A stretch of 64,000 bases of DNA, taken from NCBI RefSeq assembly GCF_014199255.1, contig NZ_JACIJF010000003.1, forward strand, positions 124,001 to 188,000. Direction: 5' to 3'. A program made the translations under genes and the position numbers. Origin of the DNA: Sphingomonas xinjiangensis. GTDB taxonomy: Bacteria; Pseudomonadota; Alphaproteobacteria; Sphingomonadales; Sphingomonadaceae. Every line of letters starts with the position of its first letter. Position 1 is the first letter of the stretch. Positions 16,151-26,450 of this stretch are shown piece by piece. The notes under the pieces are model-generated. The model was not told where the DNA came from. It worked only from the letters and a program-made list of their open reading frames with translations, and searched no databases.

Positions 16151-17289
16151 TGGAGGCCCTCCACCCGCGCCCGCACCGACATGCCCGGGCGCAGGCGCTC
16201 GGAAAGCGGCTGGTTGGGATCGATGCGGATGCGGACGGCGATACGCTGCGGGATCTTCACGAAATTGCCGGTGGCGTTATCAGGGCGGATGACCGCGAAC
16301 TCAGAGCCGGCGGCAGGCGCGAGCTGTTCGACGCGGCCAGTCAGGCGGGCGCCGTCCAATGCGTCGACGGTGAAGCTGGCGCGCTGGCCCGGTCGCATCT
16401 TGCCGGTCTGGGCTTCCTTGAAGTTCGCGGTGACCCAGAGCATGCGCGGCACCACGGCCATCAGCTGGGTGCCGGCGGTGACATATTGCCCCTGCCGCGC
16501 GCCGATCTCGCCGAGCTGGCCGTCGACCGGGGCGCGGATCACGGTGTTGGCCAAGTCGATCTGAGCAAGGCGAAGCGCGGCCTGCGCACCCTGTACCCCT
16601 GCCTCCAGCCCGCCGCGGCTGACCTGCACGGTGCGCACTTCCTGCTGGGCGATGATGCGCGCGGCAGCGGCCTGGTTCACGGCGGCCTGCGCCTGGCGGA
16701 GCGAGGCGAGCGTCTGGTCGCGTTCGCGCAACGACACCGAACCGTCGCGGACGAGATCGTTGACGCGGCCCATGTCGGCCTGGGCGCGCATCAGCTGGGC
16801 GCGGGCGTTTTCGACCGCCGCTTCCTGCGAACCGACGCTGGCCGCGCGCGAGGCGGCGGCTTGGGCTGAATTGGCAAGCTGGGCGAGCTGATTGGCGAGC
16901 GTGGCCTGCGCCTGGTCGACGCGCTGCCGATAGATGCGGTCATCGATCCGGGCGAGCACAGCCCCTGCCCGCACCTGCGCAAAGTCCTGCACCGGCACTT
17001 GCGTGACATAGCCGCTGACCTGCGGGCTGATGATCGTCACCTGGCCGCGGACATAGGCGTTTTCGGTCGATTGCTTGTCCGTAGCGAAGGGTCCGACGCG
17101 GAAGGTCATCAGGATGGCGACCAACGCGGCGACGAAGATCACGGCGGCAATGAGCAGCGAGCCCATGGTCGGGCGCGGCGGGTTCCAGCGGCGCGCCGCC
17201 GGCGCCGGCGGCGGATCGCCCCCCTCGGTTGCCGCCGCGGTCGCCTGATCCGTTTCCGCTGCGGCGGACGCAGAGGCCCGTTCAGCCAT
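16147..17289 (-). CDS. HlyD/EmrA-type membrane fusion adaptor
   Basis: The 380-residue protein has a Pro/Ala-rich cytoplasmic N-terminus, one membrane helix (about 44-65), a biotinyl-lipoyl half-motif ('ISPQVSGYVTQVPVQDFAQVRAGAVLARID'), a long alpha-hairpin (100-210), the second lipoyl half ('TVIRAPVDGQLGEIGARQGQYV') and a beta-barrel. This is the order of EmrA. It links the MFS pump to the outer-membrane channel. It starts directly after the pump gene's stop and overlaps the channel gene by four bases. Confidence 0.9.
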   Translation of the reverse strand: MAERASASAAAETDQATAAATEGGDPPPAPAARRWNPPRPTMGSLLIAAVIFVAALVAILMTFRVGPFATDKQSTENAYVRGQVTIISPQVSGYVTQVPVQDFAQVRAGAVLARIDDRIYRQRVDQAQATLANQLAQLANSAQAAASRAASVGSQEAAVENARAQLMRAQADMGRVNDLVRDGSVSLRERDQTLASLRQAQAAVNQAAAARIIAQQEVRTVQVSRGGLEAGVQGAQAALRLAQIDLANTVIRAPVDGQLGEIGARQGQYVTAGTQLMAVVPRMLWVTANFKEAQTGKMRPGQRASFTVDALDGARLTGRVEQLAPAAGSEFAVIRPDNATGNFVKIPQRIAVRIRIDPNQPLSERLRPGMSVRARVEGLH

Positions 17290-18951
17290 TCACTTCGCTC
17301 CTGCCTGTGCCGCGGCTTTGGCGAGATTGTCCCGCCGGATCCGCATGATGTGGACCGAGGCCCAAATGATCGTTCCCGCCGCGATCGCCGCGATCAGGAG
17401 GAAAACATCGTTATAGGCCAGGATGTTCGCTTCACGACTTGCTTGTTGCGCCAATATTGCCGCGCCCTCGGCCTGACGCAGCGCGGGATCGACCAGCACC
17501 CTGCCATAGGCGCCGGCATTCTGCTGCACGCGCTGGACGATCTGGGGATCGGCGGCGACAAGATTGGCGACGATATCGGCACTGTGGACTCGTTCGCGCA
17601 TGACCTGGAACGTGCCGAGCAGCGCCGATCCGAACAGGCTGCCGACGCTCTGGGTGATGCTGAAGAGCGCGAAGAAGCTGACGAAATGGGTCGGCCCCTG
17701 CGCCAGCGCGCGCGTGAGGCCGATCATCATGGCGGGACCGATGAACAAGGCGGTGGCGAAACCCAGGAAGGCCTGGCTGACGTACATGTCGTGCGGCCGA
17801 GTGAGGTTCGTCGAGTGCGAGTCGAGCAGCGCGCCGATGCAGATCAGGGCCAGCGCGATCAGAATCGGCCGCCCCAGGAAGAGCGGGTCCATGGTCCAGG
17901 CGCTGACGACCGCGCCGCCCAGCGTGGCGAGCAGCACCACCAGATAGAGCATGCGGATCTGGTCGGCACCCATGCCGACGACCGAGAGCAGGCCCGACGC
18001 GCCGATGCTTTGTTCGGACAGCACCACGCGCACGAGGATCGAGACGAGCGCAAAGCGCAGGATATCGCCGCTGGCCAACCAGCGCGTATTGAGCAGCGGA
18101 TTGCGTCGGTTGTGCTCGATGAAGAAGGCGATCGGCAGCAGGATCGCCGCCCCTACGAGGGCAGGCGCGATCCACGGCGATTCGAACCACCACAAGGTAC
18201 GCCCCATGCCCAGCACCGCGCAGAGCAGGGCCATGCCACCAGCGAAGAAGGGAAAGGTGACGAAGTCCATCTTCTCGAACGTCTTGATACGCTGCACCGG
18301 CGGCAGCGCGAGCAGGCGCACCGCCGCAAGCGAGGCGAGCGCGAGCCCCAGCTCGAACAGATACATGGTCTGCCAACGGTCGGGCTCAAACGCTTCGCTA
18401 GGGAACAAGCGGGCGAGCGGGATCGCGGTTTGCGGCAGCGTGATCGCGAACACGATGCCCTTCAGCCGGTGCGCCGGGGTCGGCACCTGCACCATGTAGA
18501 GGAAGCCCACCGTGCTGCACGCCGCCGCCGCGATACCGCTGACCGCGCGAACAGCTACGGCGGTGGCGAAATCATGGGTGACGAGGTGCGCCGCGGTGGC
18601 GAGCGCGAATAGGATCAGGAATATCTGCGTGAACAGACGGATGCCGAATTGCTGGCGGAACTTGATCAGCACCAGGTTCGCCGACACGTTGGTCATTACA
18701 TAGACGGTGGGCAGCCACTGAATCTCGGCCTGGTAGAGGCCCAGCGATCCTTGCAGCGTGGTGAGATTGGCGGCAACGATGGCGTTGCCGAGGGAGCCGG
18801 CCATCAGCACCAGCACCGCGACCGCCGCATAGGCAATGCGGCGCGAGGGCGGGTGCCAGGGTGTAGGTGGAGAGCCCGGGATCGGCGAGCGTTCGTGCGG
18901 CGCGGGCTGCCATTCTTCCTGGTCACCCGTTGCTGCCAAAGTCGTCGCCAT
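17290..18951 (-). CDS. MFS multidrug transporter, DHA2 (EmrB-like) group
   Basis: The start is ATG 18951 ('MATTLAATGDQ'); an upstream in-frame TTG is less likely. The ~553-residue protein has 14 predicted membrane helices, as in the DHA2 family, and a periplasmic loop before the last helix. It starts like EmrB relatives ('IVAANLTTLQGSLGLYQAEIQWLPTVYVMTNVSANL'). The usual antiporter motif C in helix 5 (Gly-rich, GPxxGG) is not visible; that region reads 'ITLPQTAIPLARLF'. Drug/proton antiport is therefore inferred from position beside EmrA and NodT genes rather than from this motif. Confidence 0.85.
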   Translation of the reverse strand: MATTLAATGDQEEWQPAPHERSPIPGSPPTPWHPPSRRIAYAAVAVLVLMAGSLGNAIVAANLTTLQGSLGLYQAEIQWLPTVYVMTNVSANLVLIKFRQQFGIRLFTQIFLILFALATAAHLVTHDFATAVAVRAVSGIAAAACSTVGFLYMVQVPTPAHRLKGIVFAITLPQTAIPLARLFPSEAFEPDRWQTMYLFELGLALASLAAVRLLALPPVQRIKTFEKMDFVTFPFFAGGMALLCAVLGMGRTLWWFESPWIAPALVGAAILLPIAFFIEHNRRNPLLNTRWLASGDILRFALVSILVRVVLSEQSIGASGLLSVVGMGADQIRMLYLVVLLATLGGAVVSAWTMDPLFLGRPILIALALICIGALLDSHSTNLTRPHDMYVSQAFLGFATALFIGPAMMIGLTRALAQGPTHFVSFFALFSITQSVGSLFGSALLGTFQVMRERVHSADIVANLVAADPQIVQRVQQNAGAYGRVLVDPALRQAEGAAILAQQASREANILAYNDVFLLIAAIAAGTIIWASVHIMRIRRDNLAKAAAQAGAK

Positions 18952-19419
18952 GGGCGCATAAAGCGGCAACGGAACGTTCGATCCAGTGCCTGATGCAAGT
19001 TAGCGGTTGCAAGCGATGCATTTAGAAAACGAAACAAGCGCCAGCGGCACGCCCGGGTGGTCCACGCCAAATTTTTTTGGTTCCGCCTGTGTTCTCTTGC
19101 CTTTCGCAAAGGTCAGGATTGACCATGCGTCGCGGCGCCTTCGCGCCTGGCTACAATGGTCCGACGCAACCGCACTGCAGATTTAGGACTTGTACCAGTC
19201 GGCGCTTTGGCACAATTTCTAGTGGTTGCACCAAGGAGCAGCCTCTAGCGCTGGTGATGCGCCGACTGGGTCACCATATGCCAGGAGGGCGTCAGCGGGT
19301 TCGGCCCAAGCACGATGGACTTGCTTTGTTCTCGCGCCTAGGCTCCCGGCCAAGCCCCTTGAGTCGCATGCATTCCGCCGGTGCGCGGAGCCGGTGAACG
19401 CGTGATCGAGGGCTAAGTT
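18952..19419. promoter_or_regulatory. 468-bp divergent intergenic region, efflux operon / nrdA
   Basis: No gene is convincing here. Near the efflux start there are two TGCAAG copies 14 bases apart (18994-18999, 19008-19013), followed by ATGCA, possible operator half-sites. On the nrdA side there are small palindromes (for example GGTCA/TGACC at 19111-19124) and a long untranslated stretch. I do not see clear NrdR boxes or a cobalamin riboswitch core. A GAGGG segment about 10 bases before 19420 serves as ribosome site. Confidence 0.45.
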
Positions 19420-21321
19420 ATGGAATTCAGGGACACGGGAACCAGCGTGAACGAGATCGTCGCCGAAACCGAAACCGCCGCCCCCAAGGCTGCGCCCAAG
19501 GAGCGGGACAGCCGCGCCATCAATCCACGTCCCTATCCGGTCGAAGTCGATCATAGCCGCGACGCGCTGCTGACCGAATTCGGCAAGGAGACGCTGAAGG
19601 ACCGGTATCTGTTGCCCGGCGAAACCTTCCAGGACCTGTTCGTGCGCGTGGCCTCTGCCTATGCCGACGATGGCGCCCATGCCCAGCGCCTATACGATTA
19701 CATCTCCAAGCTGTGGTTCATGCCCGCGACGCCGGTGCTGTCGAATGGCGGCACGGGGCGCGGCCTGCCGATCTCCTGCTTCCTCAACTCGGTGCCTGAC
19801 AGCCTGAACGGCATCGTTGACACCTGGAACGAGAATGTGTGGCTGGCCTCGCGCGGTGGCGGCATCGGGACCTATTGGGGCAGCGTGCGGGGCATCGGCG
19901 AGCCGGTGGGCCTCAACGGTAAGACCAGCGGCATCATCCCGTTCGTCCGAGTGATGGATTCGCTGACGCTGGCGATCAGCCAGGGCTCGCTGCGCCGCGG
20001 GTCGGCGGCGTGCTATCTCGACGTGTCGCATCCCGAGATCGAGGAGTTCCTCGAGATCCGCAAGCCGTCGGGCGATTTCAACCGCAAGGCGCTCAATCTG
20101 CACCACGGCGTGCTGATCCCCGACGCGTTCATGGAAGCGGTGCGCGATGGCGCCGAATGGGCGCTCAAGTCTCCCAAGGACGGCAGCGTCCGCGCCACAG
20201 TGGACGCGCGCGCGCTGTTCCAGAAGCTGGTCGAGACCCGGCTGGCGACCGGCGAGCCGTACATCGTGTTCGCCGACCATGTGAATTCGACCATGCCCAA
20301 GCATCACCGCGATCTGGGGCTCAAGGTTTCGACGTCGAATCTGTGCAGCGAGATCACGCTGCCGACCGGCAAGGATCACCTCGGGAACGAGCGCACCGCG
20401 GTGTGCTGCCTGTCGTCGATGAACCTCGAGACCTGGGACCAGTGGAAGGACGAGAAGGGTTTCGTCGAGGACGTGATGCGCTTCCTCGACAACGTCCTGC
20501 AGGACTTTATCGAGCGGGCCGAGCCGGGGATGGAGAAGGCCGCTTATTCCGCCGCGCGCGAGCGTTCGGTTGGGCTGGGCGTGATGGGCTTCCACTCGTT
20601 CCTGCAAGCGCGCGGGATCCCGTTCGAGGGCGCCATGGCGAAGTCGTGGAACCTGCGCATGTTCAAGCAGATCAAGGCGCAGGTAGACGAAGCTTCGATG
20701 CAACTCGCGATCGAGCGCGGCCCCTGCCCCGACGCCGCCGACATGGGCGTGATGGAGCGCTTCTCGTGCAAGATGGCGATCGCGCCGACCGCGTCGATCT
20801 CGATCATCTGCGGCGGCACCAGCGCGTGCATTGAGCCGATCCCCGCCAACATCTATACGCACAAGACGCTCAGCGGCTCGTTCGTGGTGCGCAATCCGTA
20901 TCTGGAGAAGCTGCTGATCGAGAAGAGCAAGAATTCCGAAGCGGTGTGGAATTCGATCCTGGAGATGGGCGGGTCGATCCAGCATCTCGACTTCCTCAAC
21001 CCAGAGGAAAAGGACTGCTACAAGACCAGCTTCGAGATTGATCAGCGCTGGATCCTGGAGTTGGCCGGCGACCGTGCGCCTTATATCGATCAGGCGCAGT
21101 CACTGAACCTGTTCATCCCGGCCGATGTCGAGAAGTGGGATTTGCTGATGCTCCACTTCCGCGCTTGGGAGCTGGGCATCAAATCGCTTTACTATCTGCG
21201 CTCCAAGTCGGTGCAGCGCGCGGGCTTTGCCGGCGGGGTGGAAGCGGACAACACGATCGAGAAGCCGCAGTTCAACTTGGGCGAAAGCACCGATTACGAC
21301 GAGTGCCTGGCGTGTCAGTAG
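19420..21321 (+). CDS. nrdA: Ribonucleoside-diphosphate reductase class I, alpha subunit
   Basis: The 633-residue protein reduces ribonucleotides for DNA synthesis. All redox residues of a class I alpha chain are visible: Cys120 ('ISCFLNSVPDS'), the active-site 'SNLCSEI' (Asn, Cys, Glu), the partner Cys in 'AVCCLSSMNLE', the radical-path tyrosines 'SLYYLRSK', and the C-terminal shuttle pair in 'ECLACQ' (629, 632). 'PTASISIICGGTSACIEP' is the usual loop. The N-terminus lacks an ATP-cone, so the common dATP overall-activity control is absent from this chain. Unusually, no nrdB follows; the next gene is a transporter. The beta subunit must be elsewhere. Confidence 0.93.
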   Translation: MEFRDTGTSVNEIVAETETAAPKAAPKERDSRAINPRPYPVEVDHSRDALLTEFGKETLKDRYLLPGETFQDLFVRVASAYADDGAHAQRLYDYISKLWFMPATPVLSNGGTGRGLPISCFLNSVPDSLNGIVDTWNENVWLASRGGGIGTYWGSVRGIGEPVGLNGKTSGIIPFVRVMDSLTLAISQGSLRRGSAACYLDVSHPEIEEFLEIRKPSGDFNRKALNLHHGVLIPDAFMEAVRDGAEWALKSPKDGSVRATVDARALFQKLVETRLATGEPYIVFADHVNSTMPKHHRDLGLKVSTSNLCSEITLPTGKDHLGNERTAVCCLSSMNLETWDQWKDEKGFVEDVMRFLDNVLQDFIERAEPGMEKAAYSAARERSVGLGVMGFHSFLQARGIPFEGAMAKSWNLRMFKQIKAQVDEASMQLAIERGPCPDAADMGVMERFSCKMAIAPTASISIICGGTSACIEPIPANIYTHKTLSGSFVVRNPYLEKLLIEKSKNSEAVWNSILEMGGSIQHLDFLNPEEKDCYKTSFEIDQRWILELAGDRAPYIDQAQSLNLFIPADVEKWDLLMLHFRAWELGIKSLYYLRSKSVQRAGFAGGVEADNTIEKPQFNLGESTDYDECLACQ

Positions 21322-21387
21322 GGACCAACGGATTGCGGCCGGCGCGCTGATCGCGCGCTGACTGCATCCGATTCTCAGACCCGCGCC

Positions 21388-22356
21388 ATGTGGTCACGCA
21401 TCCTCGGCCTGTTCGAACCCTTCGTGCTTGCGCTGCTGGGAACAGTGGCGCTCGCCAGCATCCTGCCAGTGCGGGGCGCGGCGGTCCCGTGGTTCGATGC
21501 GCTCACCACCGCGGGCATCGTGCTGCTGTTCTTCCTGCACGGCGCCAAACTGTCGCGCGAAGCGATCTGGGAGGGCGCGCGCAACTGGCGGCTGCACCTG
21601 GTGGTGCTAGCGACCACCTTCCTCTTATTCCCTCTGCTCGGGCTGGGGTTCGCGGCGCTGCCGCTGCTTGATCCGGCGATGGCGGCGGGGCTGCTGTTCC
21701 TCACGCTACTGCCTTCGACCGTACAGTCCTCGATTGCCTTCACGGCAATCGCCCGGGGGAACGTGGCCGCTGCGGTGTGCAGCGCCTCCTTTTCCAACCT
21801 GATCGGCATCGTCGTAACGCCAATGCTGGTCGCGCTGCTCATGGTCCTTCCGGGCGGACAGACCGGCATTTCGGCCGAGTCCATCGAAACGATCGCGTTG
21901 CAGCTGCTGCTGCCGTTCGTGCTGGGGCACGCAGCGCGCCCGTGGATCGGCAGCTTTGTCGGACGTCACAAGCAGCTGGTGTCGCTGGTCGACCGCGGCT
22001 CGATCCTGCTGGTGGTTTATGCCGCCTTCAGCGCGGCGGTCGTCGAGGGGCTGTGGCGGCAGGTATCGGGCGAAGAGCTTACGCTGGTGCTGCTGTCGTG
22101 CTGCCTGCTGCTGGGTACCGTGCTGCTGCTCACCTGGCTGATGGGCCGCTGGTTCGGCTTCCCGCGCGAGGATGCGGTGGTGCTGCTGTTCTGCGGATCG
22201 AAGAAGAGCCTCGCCTCGGGCGTGCCCATGGCGGGTGTGCTGTTCCCGGCCGCGCAGGTTGGGGCAGTGCTGCTACCGGTGATGCTGTTCCACCAGATTC
22301 AGCTAATCGCCTGCGCCGTGATCGCGCGGCGCTATGCGACGCAAGCTGCCGACTAG
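21388..22356 (+). CDS. Bile acid:sodium symporter-like (SBF-like) membrane carrier
   Basis: The 322-residue protein has about ten membrane helices with the family's 'FLHGAKLSREAIWEGARNWRLHL', the discontinuous-helix motif 'LTLLPSTVQSSIAFTAIARGN' and 'FCGSKKSLASGVPMAGVLFP'. These match the SBF-like (PF13593) group rather than true bile-acid transporters. Organic-anion uptake with sodium is the general expectation; no substrate can be named. It is 66 bp downstream of nrdA on the same strand and converges on the CheW-type gene. Confidence 0.85.
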   Translation: MWSRILGLFEPFVLALLGTVALASILPVRGAAVPWFDALTTAGIVLLFFLHGAKLSREAIWEGARNWRLHLVVLATTFLLFPLLGLGFAALPLLDPAMAAGLLFLTLLPSTVQSSIAFTAIARGNVAAAVCSASFSNLIGIVVTPMLVALLMVLPGGQTGISAESIETIALQLLLPFVLGHAARPWIGSFVGRHKQLVSLVDRGSILLVVYAAFSAAVVEGLWRQVSGEELTLVLLSCCLLLGTVLLLTWLMGRWFGFPREDAVVLLFCGSKKSLASGVPMAGVLFPAAQVGAVLLPVMLFHQIQLIACAVIARRYATQAAD

Positions 22357-22447
22357 CACCGGCGTTCAGGACGGCGATTCGACCCGGTCGGGACCGACGG
22401 CCCGCATTACCCCCGGCGGACCGCCGCCCCGCTAACGGAGGCGATGG

Positions 22448-23908
22448 TCAGGCGAGCCGCACCGCCTCTTCGGCCAGATCGCACAGCGTGATGGCTTCGG
22501 ATTGATCGCCGATCTGGGCGTCGATGAAGAAGCTTTCGGCGCCGCTCCCGCCTTTGCCGGGGCGGCGGTGCAACGCGGAACGCGCGATGGTTTCGAGCTT
22601 GTCGACGACGAGCCCGTTGAAGCGGCCATCTTTTTCCACCACCAGCACAACTGCATCCGGCCGGGCCTCGCCGCCTGGCTCCCCATTGCCTAGATCGAGC
22701 AGCGGCAAGGGTGCGTCATGATAGCTGGCGATACCTTGCAGCGCCGAGCCCGACCGGTTGAGGCCTGTGCGCTCCTGCGGAAACGGAATGATCTGCTTCA
22801 CCGAGGAAAGCGCCGCCGCCCGTCGCCGTTCGCCAGCGACAAACACCAGGAAGGGCTGGCGATCCTCGGCGACAGCCGGACCGGCAAGGGCATTGCGCGC
22901 CGGCACAGCCTGGGCGCGGCTGAGCGCGCCGATCATGCGAAGCGCATCGCTGCGTATCAGCGCGTCACCGTCTAGCAACAGGTTCTGCCGCCCTTCATGA
23001 TCGACGATTGCCCCGCGGAACAGCGTCAGCCGTCCGGCCAGCGCCTCCGGCAATGGCCGGATCGAGCGCTCGCCGATCGGCAGGATACGCTGCACCCGGT
23101 CGATCTTCACACCAAGCAACTGCTTGTCGTCGATACGCAGGATGATGACGGCGCCCGTCGACTTGTCTTCCGCGCGGCCGGATAGGCCGAACAGCGCCAG
23201 ATCATCTACCACCGGTACTTCCTGGCCCAGATACGGCACCACGCCGATCCATTTGCTGGAAGGCGCGGGGCTCGGGCGCAGCAGCGCGCTGGGCACCGTG
23301 GCGACCACCAGCCGGGCGTCGAGCGCCAGATTGGCGCCTGCCACGCTCACCAGCACCGCGGCGCTGCGGTTGCTCGCACTGCTAGCTTCGCCGCCGCCGC
23401 TCGCCTCGCGCGCATGGGGTACGCCCGGAAGCGCAAGCACAGCGGCGGGATCAAGCAGGCCGACCAGCGCGTCCGCATATGGGAAGCTGCTGGATACGAT
23501 GCGGTGATCCTCCACTCCGGATACCGTGAAGGGCTGGATCGAGTCGCGCGCGATCCGGGCGAGCCCGGACACCGAGTCCATGATGATCCCGATCAGCGCG
23601 GCATCATGCCGCAGGATCAGCACCACGCCGCTTTCGCTGTCGCCACGGGGGCCGAAGCCCAGCAACGGCGCGGCGTCGAGCACCGGGACGACGCGCCCGC
23701 GGATCACGATGGAGCCGGCCGATGCCTCCGTTTGGGAAAAGCTGGGCTGCAGCTTGTCCGGCAACGGCACCACTTCGCGAACATTGGCCGCAGGCACCGC
23801 AAGCTGGCGCCCGCACAGCTGCATTAGTCCGACGTCGAGCAGGCTGACCTCGGCGTCTTCCAGCACCGCCGCCGCGTCGGCTGCGGAAAACGCGGCAGGC
23901 GCGTTCAC
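22448..23908 (-). CDS. Triple-CheW-domain chemotaxis coupling protein
   Basis: The 486-residue protein contains three CheW-like domains, at about 24-160, 183-320 and 345-485. Each has the short beta pattern with '[15 protein letters not shown]', '[15 protein letters not shown]' or '[15 protein letters not shown]' and an '[12 protein letters not shown]', '[12 protein letters not shown]' or '[12 protein letters not shown]' strand. CheW couples chemoreceptors to the CheA kinase; fused arrays are seen in some alphaproteobacteria. It starts at GTG inside the stop of the receptor gene. No cheA, cheY, cheR or cheB lies in the window. Confidence 0.85.
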   Translation of the reverse strand: MNAPAAFSAADAAAVLEDAEVSLLDVGLMQLCGRQLAVPAANVREVVPLPDKLQPSFSQTEASAGSIVIRGRVVPVLDAAPLLGFGPRGDSESGVVLILRHDAALIGIIMDSVSGLARIARDSIQPFTVSGVEDHRIVSSSFPYADALVGLLDPAAVLALPGVPHAREASGGGEASSASNRSAAVLVSVAGANLALDARLVVATVPSALLRPSPAPSSKWIGVVPYLGQEVPVVDDLALFGLSGRAEDKSTGAVIILRIDDKQLLGVKIDRVQRILPIGERSIRPLPEALAGRLTLFRGAIVDHEGRQNLLLDGDALIRSDALRMIGALSRAQAVPARNALAGPAVAEDRQPFLVFVAGERRRAAALSSVKQIIPFPQERTGLNRSGSALQGIASYHDAPLPLLDLGNGEPGGEARPDAVVLVVEKDGRFNGLVVDKLETIARSALHRRPGKGGSGAESFFIDAQIGDQSEAITLCDLAEEAVRLA

Positions 23909-26364
23909 CCGTGCGCCTGAGTCGAAGACGCGAGGTCACCGATCAAACTGACGACCTTGAAGGTCAGGTCTTGTTGCGTGCCGGCCGAGTCAGCGATCTG
24001 AGTAATCGAGCGGGCGGTCTTCTCCACGCTTTTGACGATGCCTTCAAAGGCGGCGCGTGCAGACTGCGAACGCTCGGTGCCATGCGCCACGCGCTCGCTC
24101 GATTCCTCAATGAGGCGCGAAATCTCGGTCGCGGCCTCGGCGCTGCGCTCGGCCAGCTTGCGCACCTCTTCGGCGACGACCGAGAAACCGACCCCATGTT
24201 CGCCCGCGCGCGCCGCTTCGATCGCGGCGTTGAACGCCAGCAAATTGGTCTGGCTGGCGAGTTCACCGATGACGCTGACGATCTTCGCGATTTGCCCCGA
24301 GGAGCGGCTGATCAGTTCGATCGATTCGATCGCGTTGTTGATCGCTGCGCTGCCTTGGGTCGCGGCGCCGTCGGTCTCTTCTGCCAGCGCCGTCGCGCCG
24401 CGTGCGCCTTCGGAGATGCTGGTGATAGCCTTGGTCAACTCGGTGACCATGTCCTGCATGTCTTGGCTCTTGGTCGCGATCTTGTGCTCAAGCTCGACCT
24501 GCGCCGAGATGTCATAGGCGTGCTTGATCACCCGGACCGGCCGTCCGGAGAGATCATAAACCGGGCTGTAGCTCGCTTGGATATGCACATCGCGGCCGTA
24601 TTTCCCGACGCGATGGAAGCGGCCGGAATGCGTATCGCCGGAATTCAGACGACGCCAGAACTCGCCATACTCCTTTGATTTGAGATAATCGGGCATGCAG
24701 AACATGCTGTGATGCTGGCCGACGATCTCGCGCAGCGAATAGCCCATCACCGCCAGGAAATTGCCGTTCGCGGTAAGAACATTCCCGTCCATGTCGAACT
24801 CGATGCTCGCTTGGCTGCGCTCGATGGCCTCCAGCCGGTTCTGCACTTCGATCGACTGAAGCTTCGCCTCAGTGATATCCAAAGCATAGGTGACCAGCTT
24901 GTACGGCTTGCCACAGGTGTCCAGGATCGGGTTCACCGTGGCACGCGTCCAAACCTCGCGCCCGCCCTTGGCGATGCGCTTGAATTCGCCGGAAAGGAAC
25001 TCTCCCTGCGAAAGCCCTTCGGCGCGCTGCCGATAAGCTTCGCTTTGCGCGAGCGACGGCTCGACCATCATGCGCTGGTCCTTGCCCCGGATCTCCTCGA
25101 TCGAATACCCGATCATGTCGAGGTAATTCTCGTTGGCGTACAGCACGGTGCCGTCAAGCGAGGTTTCGATGACGCACGACGCGCGGCTGATCGCATCGAC
25201 CTTGCCCTGAAATTCCAGGTGGCGGCGCTTGGCCTCGGTCATGTCGGTGGCGTATTCGACCACCTTCCAGGGCTTGCCATCCAAGTCGAGGATCGGGTTA
25301 AAGCTGGCATAGACCCAAACCTCGCGGCCGTCCTTGGCCTGTCGGCGGAACTCGCTGGCTTCATGCTCGCCGCGCGCCATCTTGTACCAGAACTGGCGAT
25401 AGTCGTTGTGGATATGGCAGCCGGGATGCGAGGTTGCCTCGTGCGGCAAGCCGACGAGTTCCTCGCGGCGATAGCCCAGCATTGCACAGAACATGTCATT
25501 GGCGTGCAGCAGCTTGCCCGACAGATCATATTCGGCGACCGCATGCTGGCGGCCGACCGCTTCTACCTTGCCCTCTGCTTCCGCGGCGGCCAGACGCTGG
25601 GCGGTCACGTCCATGGCATATTTGACGATCTTGATCGGCCGTCCGCGCAGGTCGAAAATCGGATTGTACGTGGCCTGGATCCAAATCTCCTTGCCGCCCT
25701 TCGCGAGCCGCTTGAATGCACCGGACTCAAATTCGCCTCGGCCAAGCTTCTCCCACAACCGCGCGTAGTCGGCAGATCGTGCATATTCTGGTGTACAGAA
25801 CATGCGATGATGCTGCCCCTCGATCTCGTTCAGCGTATAACCCGTAACGGCCAGAAAATTCTCGTTCGCGGTGAGCACTTTGCCGCTCAAGTCGAACTCG
25901 ATGATGGCTTGGGCGCGGCTGATCGCGGACAGCAGTCCTTCGTGCAGGATGCTCTCCTGCCGCGTGTCTGTGACGTCCATTGCGATCTTCACGATGCGGA
26001 CCACAGTGTCGCCTTCGAGCACCGGATAATATTTGGCTCGGATCCAGACTTCACGCCCGTCTCGCGCCACGCGCTTGAACTCGCCATCCTTGGCATTGCC
26101 GCTACGCAGGCCGAGCCAGAAAAGCTCATATTCCGAACTGTTGGCAAAGCCGGTGTCGCAGAAGATGCGGTGGTGTTGGCCGATCACTTCCTCGGGCGCA
26201 TAGCCCATCAGGTTCAGAAACAGCGCATTGGCGCGAAGCACGGTGGCGTCGGGAGCAAACTCGATAACGGCTTGGGACTGGTCGAGCATCAGGCCGAGTT
26301 GCCGCAGCATGGCGTCGGCGTCATGCGCCGCGGACGTGTCGAGCTGACGAGTGTGAGCGGTCAT
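23905..26364 (-). CDS. Soluble methyl-accepting chemoreceptor with five PAS domains
   Basis: This 819-residue protein has no membrane helix. Five PAS domains of about 122 residues lie in tandem (30-640), each with a 'GY..EEI.G.HHR.FC' type helix and a '[17 protein letters not shown]'-like PAC segment; copy 3 departs from it ('[11 protein letters not shown]') and copy 4 reads '[10 protein letters not shown]'. The C-terminus (650-810) is a short receptor signalling hairpin with the tip '[42 protein letters not shown]'. PAS domains commonly bind haem, flavin or small ligands. It is coupled by GTGA overlap to the triple-CheW gene and probably works with it in a cytoplasmic signalling array. Confidence 0.9.
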   Translation of the reverse strand: MTAHTRQLDTSAAHDADAMLRQLGLMLDQSQAVIEFAPDATVLRANALFLNLMGYAPEEVIGQHHRIFCDTGFANSSEYELFWLGLRSGNAKDGEFKRVARDGREVWIRAKYYPVLEGDTVVRIVKIAMDVTDTRQESILHEGLLSAISRAQAIIEFDLSGKVLTANENFLAVTGYTLNEIEGQHHRMFCTPEYARSADYARLWEKLGRGEFESGAFKRLAKGGKEIWIQATYNPIFDLRGRPIKIVKYAMDVTAQRLAAAEAEGKVEAVGRQHAVAEYDLSGKLLHANDMFCAMLGYRREELVGLPHEATSHPGCHIHNDYRQFWYKMARGEHEASEFRRQAKDGREVWVYASFNPILDLDGKPWKVVEYATDMTEAKRRHLEFQGKVDAISRASCVIETSLDGTVLYANENYLDMIGYSIEEIRGKDQRMMVEPSLAQSEAYRQRAEGLSQGEFLSGEFKRIAKGGREVWTRATVNPILDTCGKPYKLVTYALDITEAKLQSIEVQNRLEAIERSQASIEFDMDGNVLTANGNFLAVMGYSLREIVGQHHSMFCMPDYLKSKEYGEFWRRLNSGDTHSGRFHRVGKYGRDVHIQASYSPVYDLSGRPVRVIKHAYDISAQVELEHKIATKSQDMQDMVTELTKAITSISEGARGATALAEETDGAATQGSAAINNAIESIELISRSSGQIAKIVSVIGELASQTNLLAFNAAIEAARAGEHGVGFSVVAEEVRKLAERSAEAATEISRLIEESSERVAHGTERSQSARAAFEGIVKSVEKTARSITQIADSAGTQQDLTFKVVSLIGDLASSTQAHG

Positions 26365-26444
26365 GCGAGCCTTCCAGAACCTGTGCCTCGCCGGGCGCGG
26401 ATCGGGCGCCCAGCGGGGCGCTTGAACCTTTGGCCAGCCTCAAC

Positions 26445-26450
26445 ATTATA
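26445..26450 (-). promoter_or_regulatory. Possible -10 element for the chemoreceptor operon
   Basis: On the minus strand these bases read TATAAT, 80 bases before the receptor ATG. No good -35 hexamer lies 16-18 bases further upstream, so this is only a candidate. Confidence 0.3.

Noticed and set aside
16999..18612. 537-codon plus-strand frame opposite the EmrB gene
   Set aside because: Arg/Asp/Gln-rich nonsense composition, no motifs, and fully covered by the real transporter gene.
19070..19419. Cobalamin riboswitch or NrdR boxes in the nrdA leader
   Set aside because: No conserved cobalamin core or paired NrdR-like 16-mers could be found by eye.
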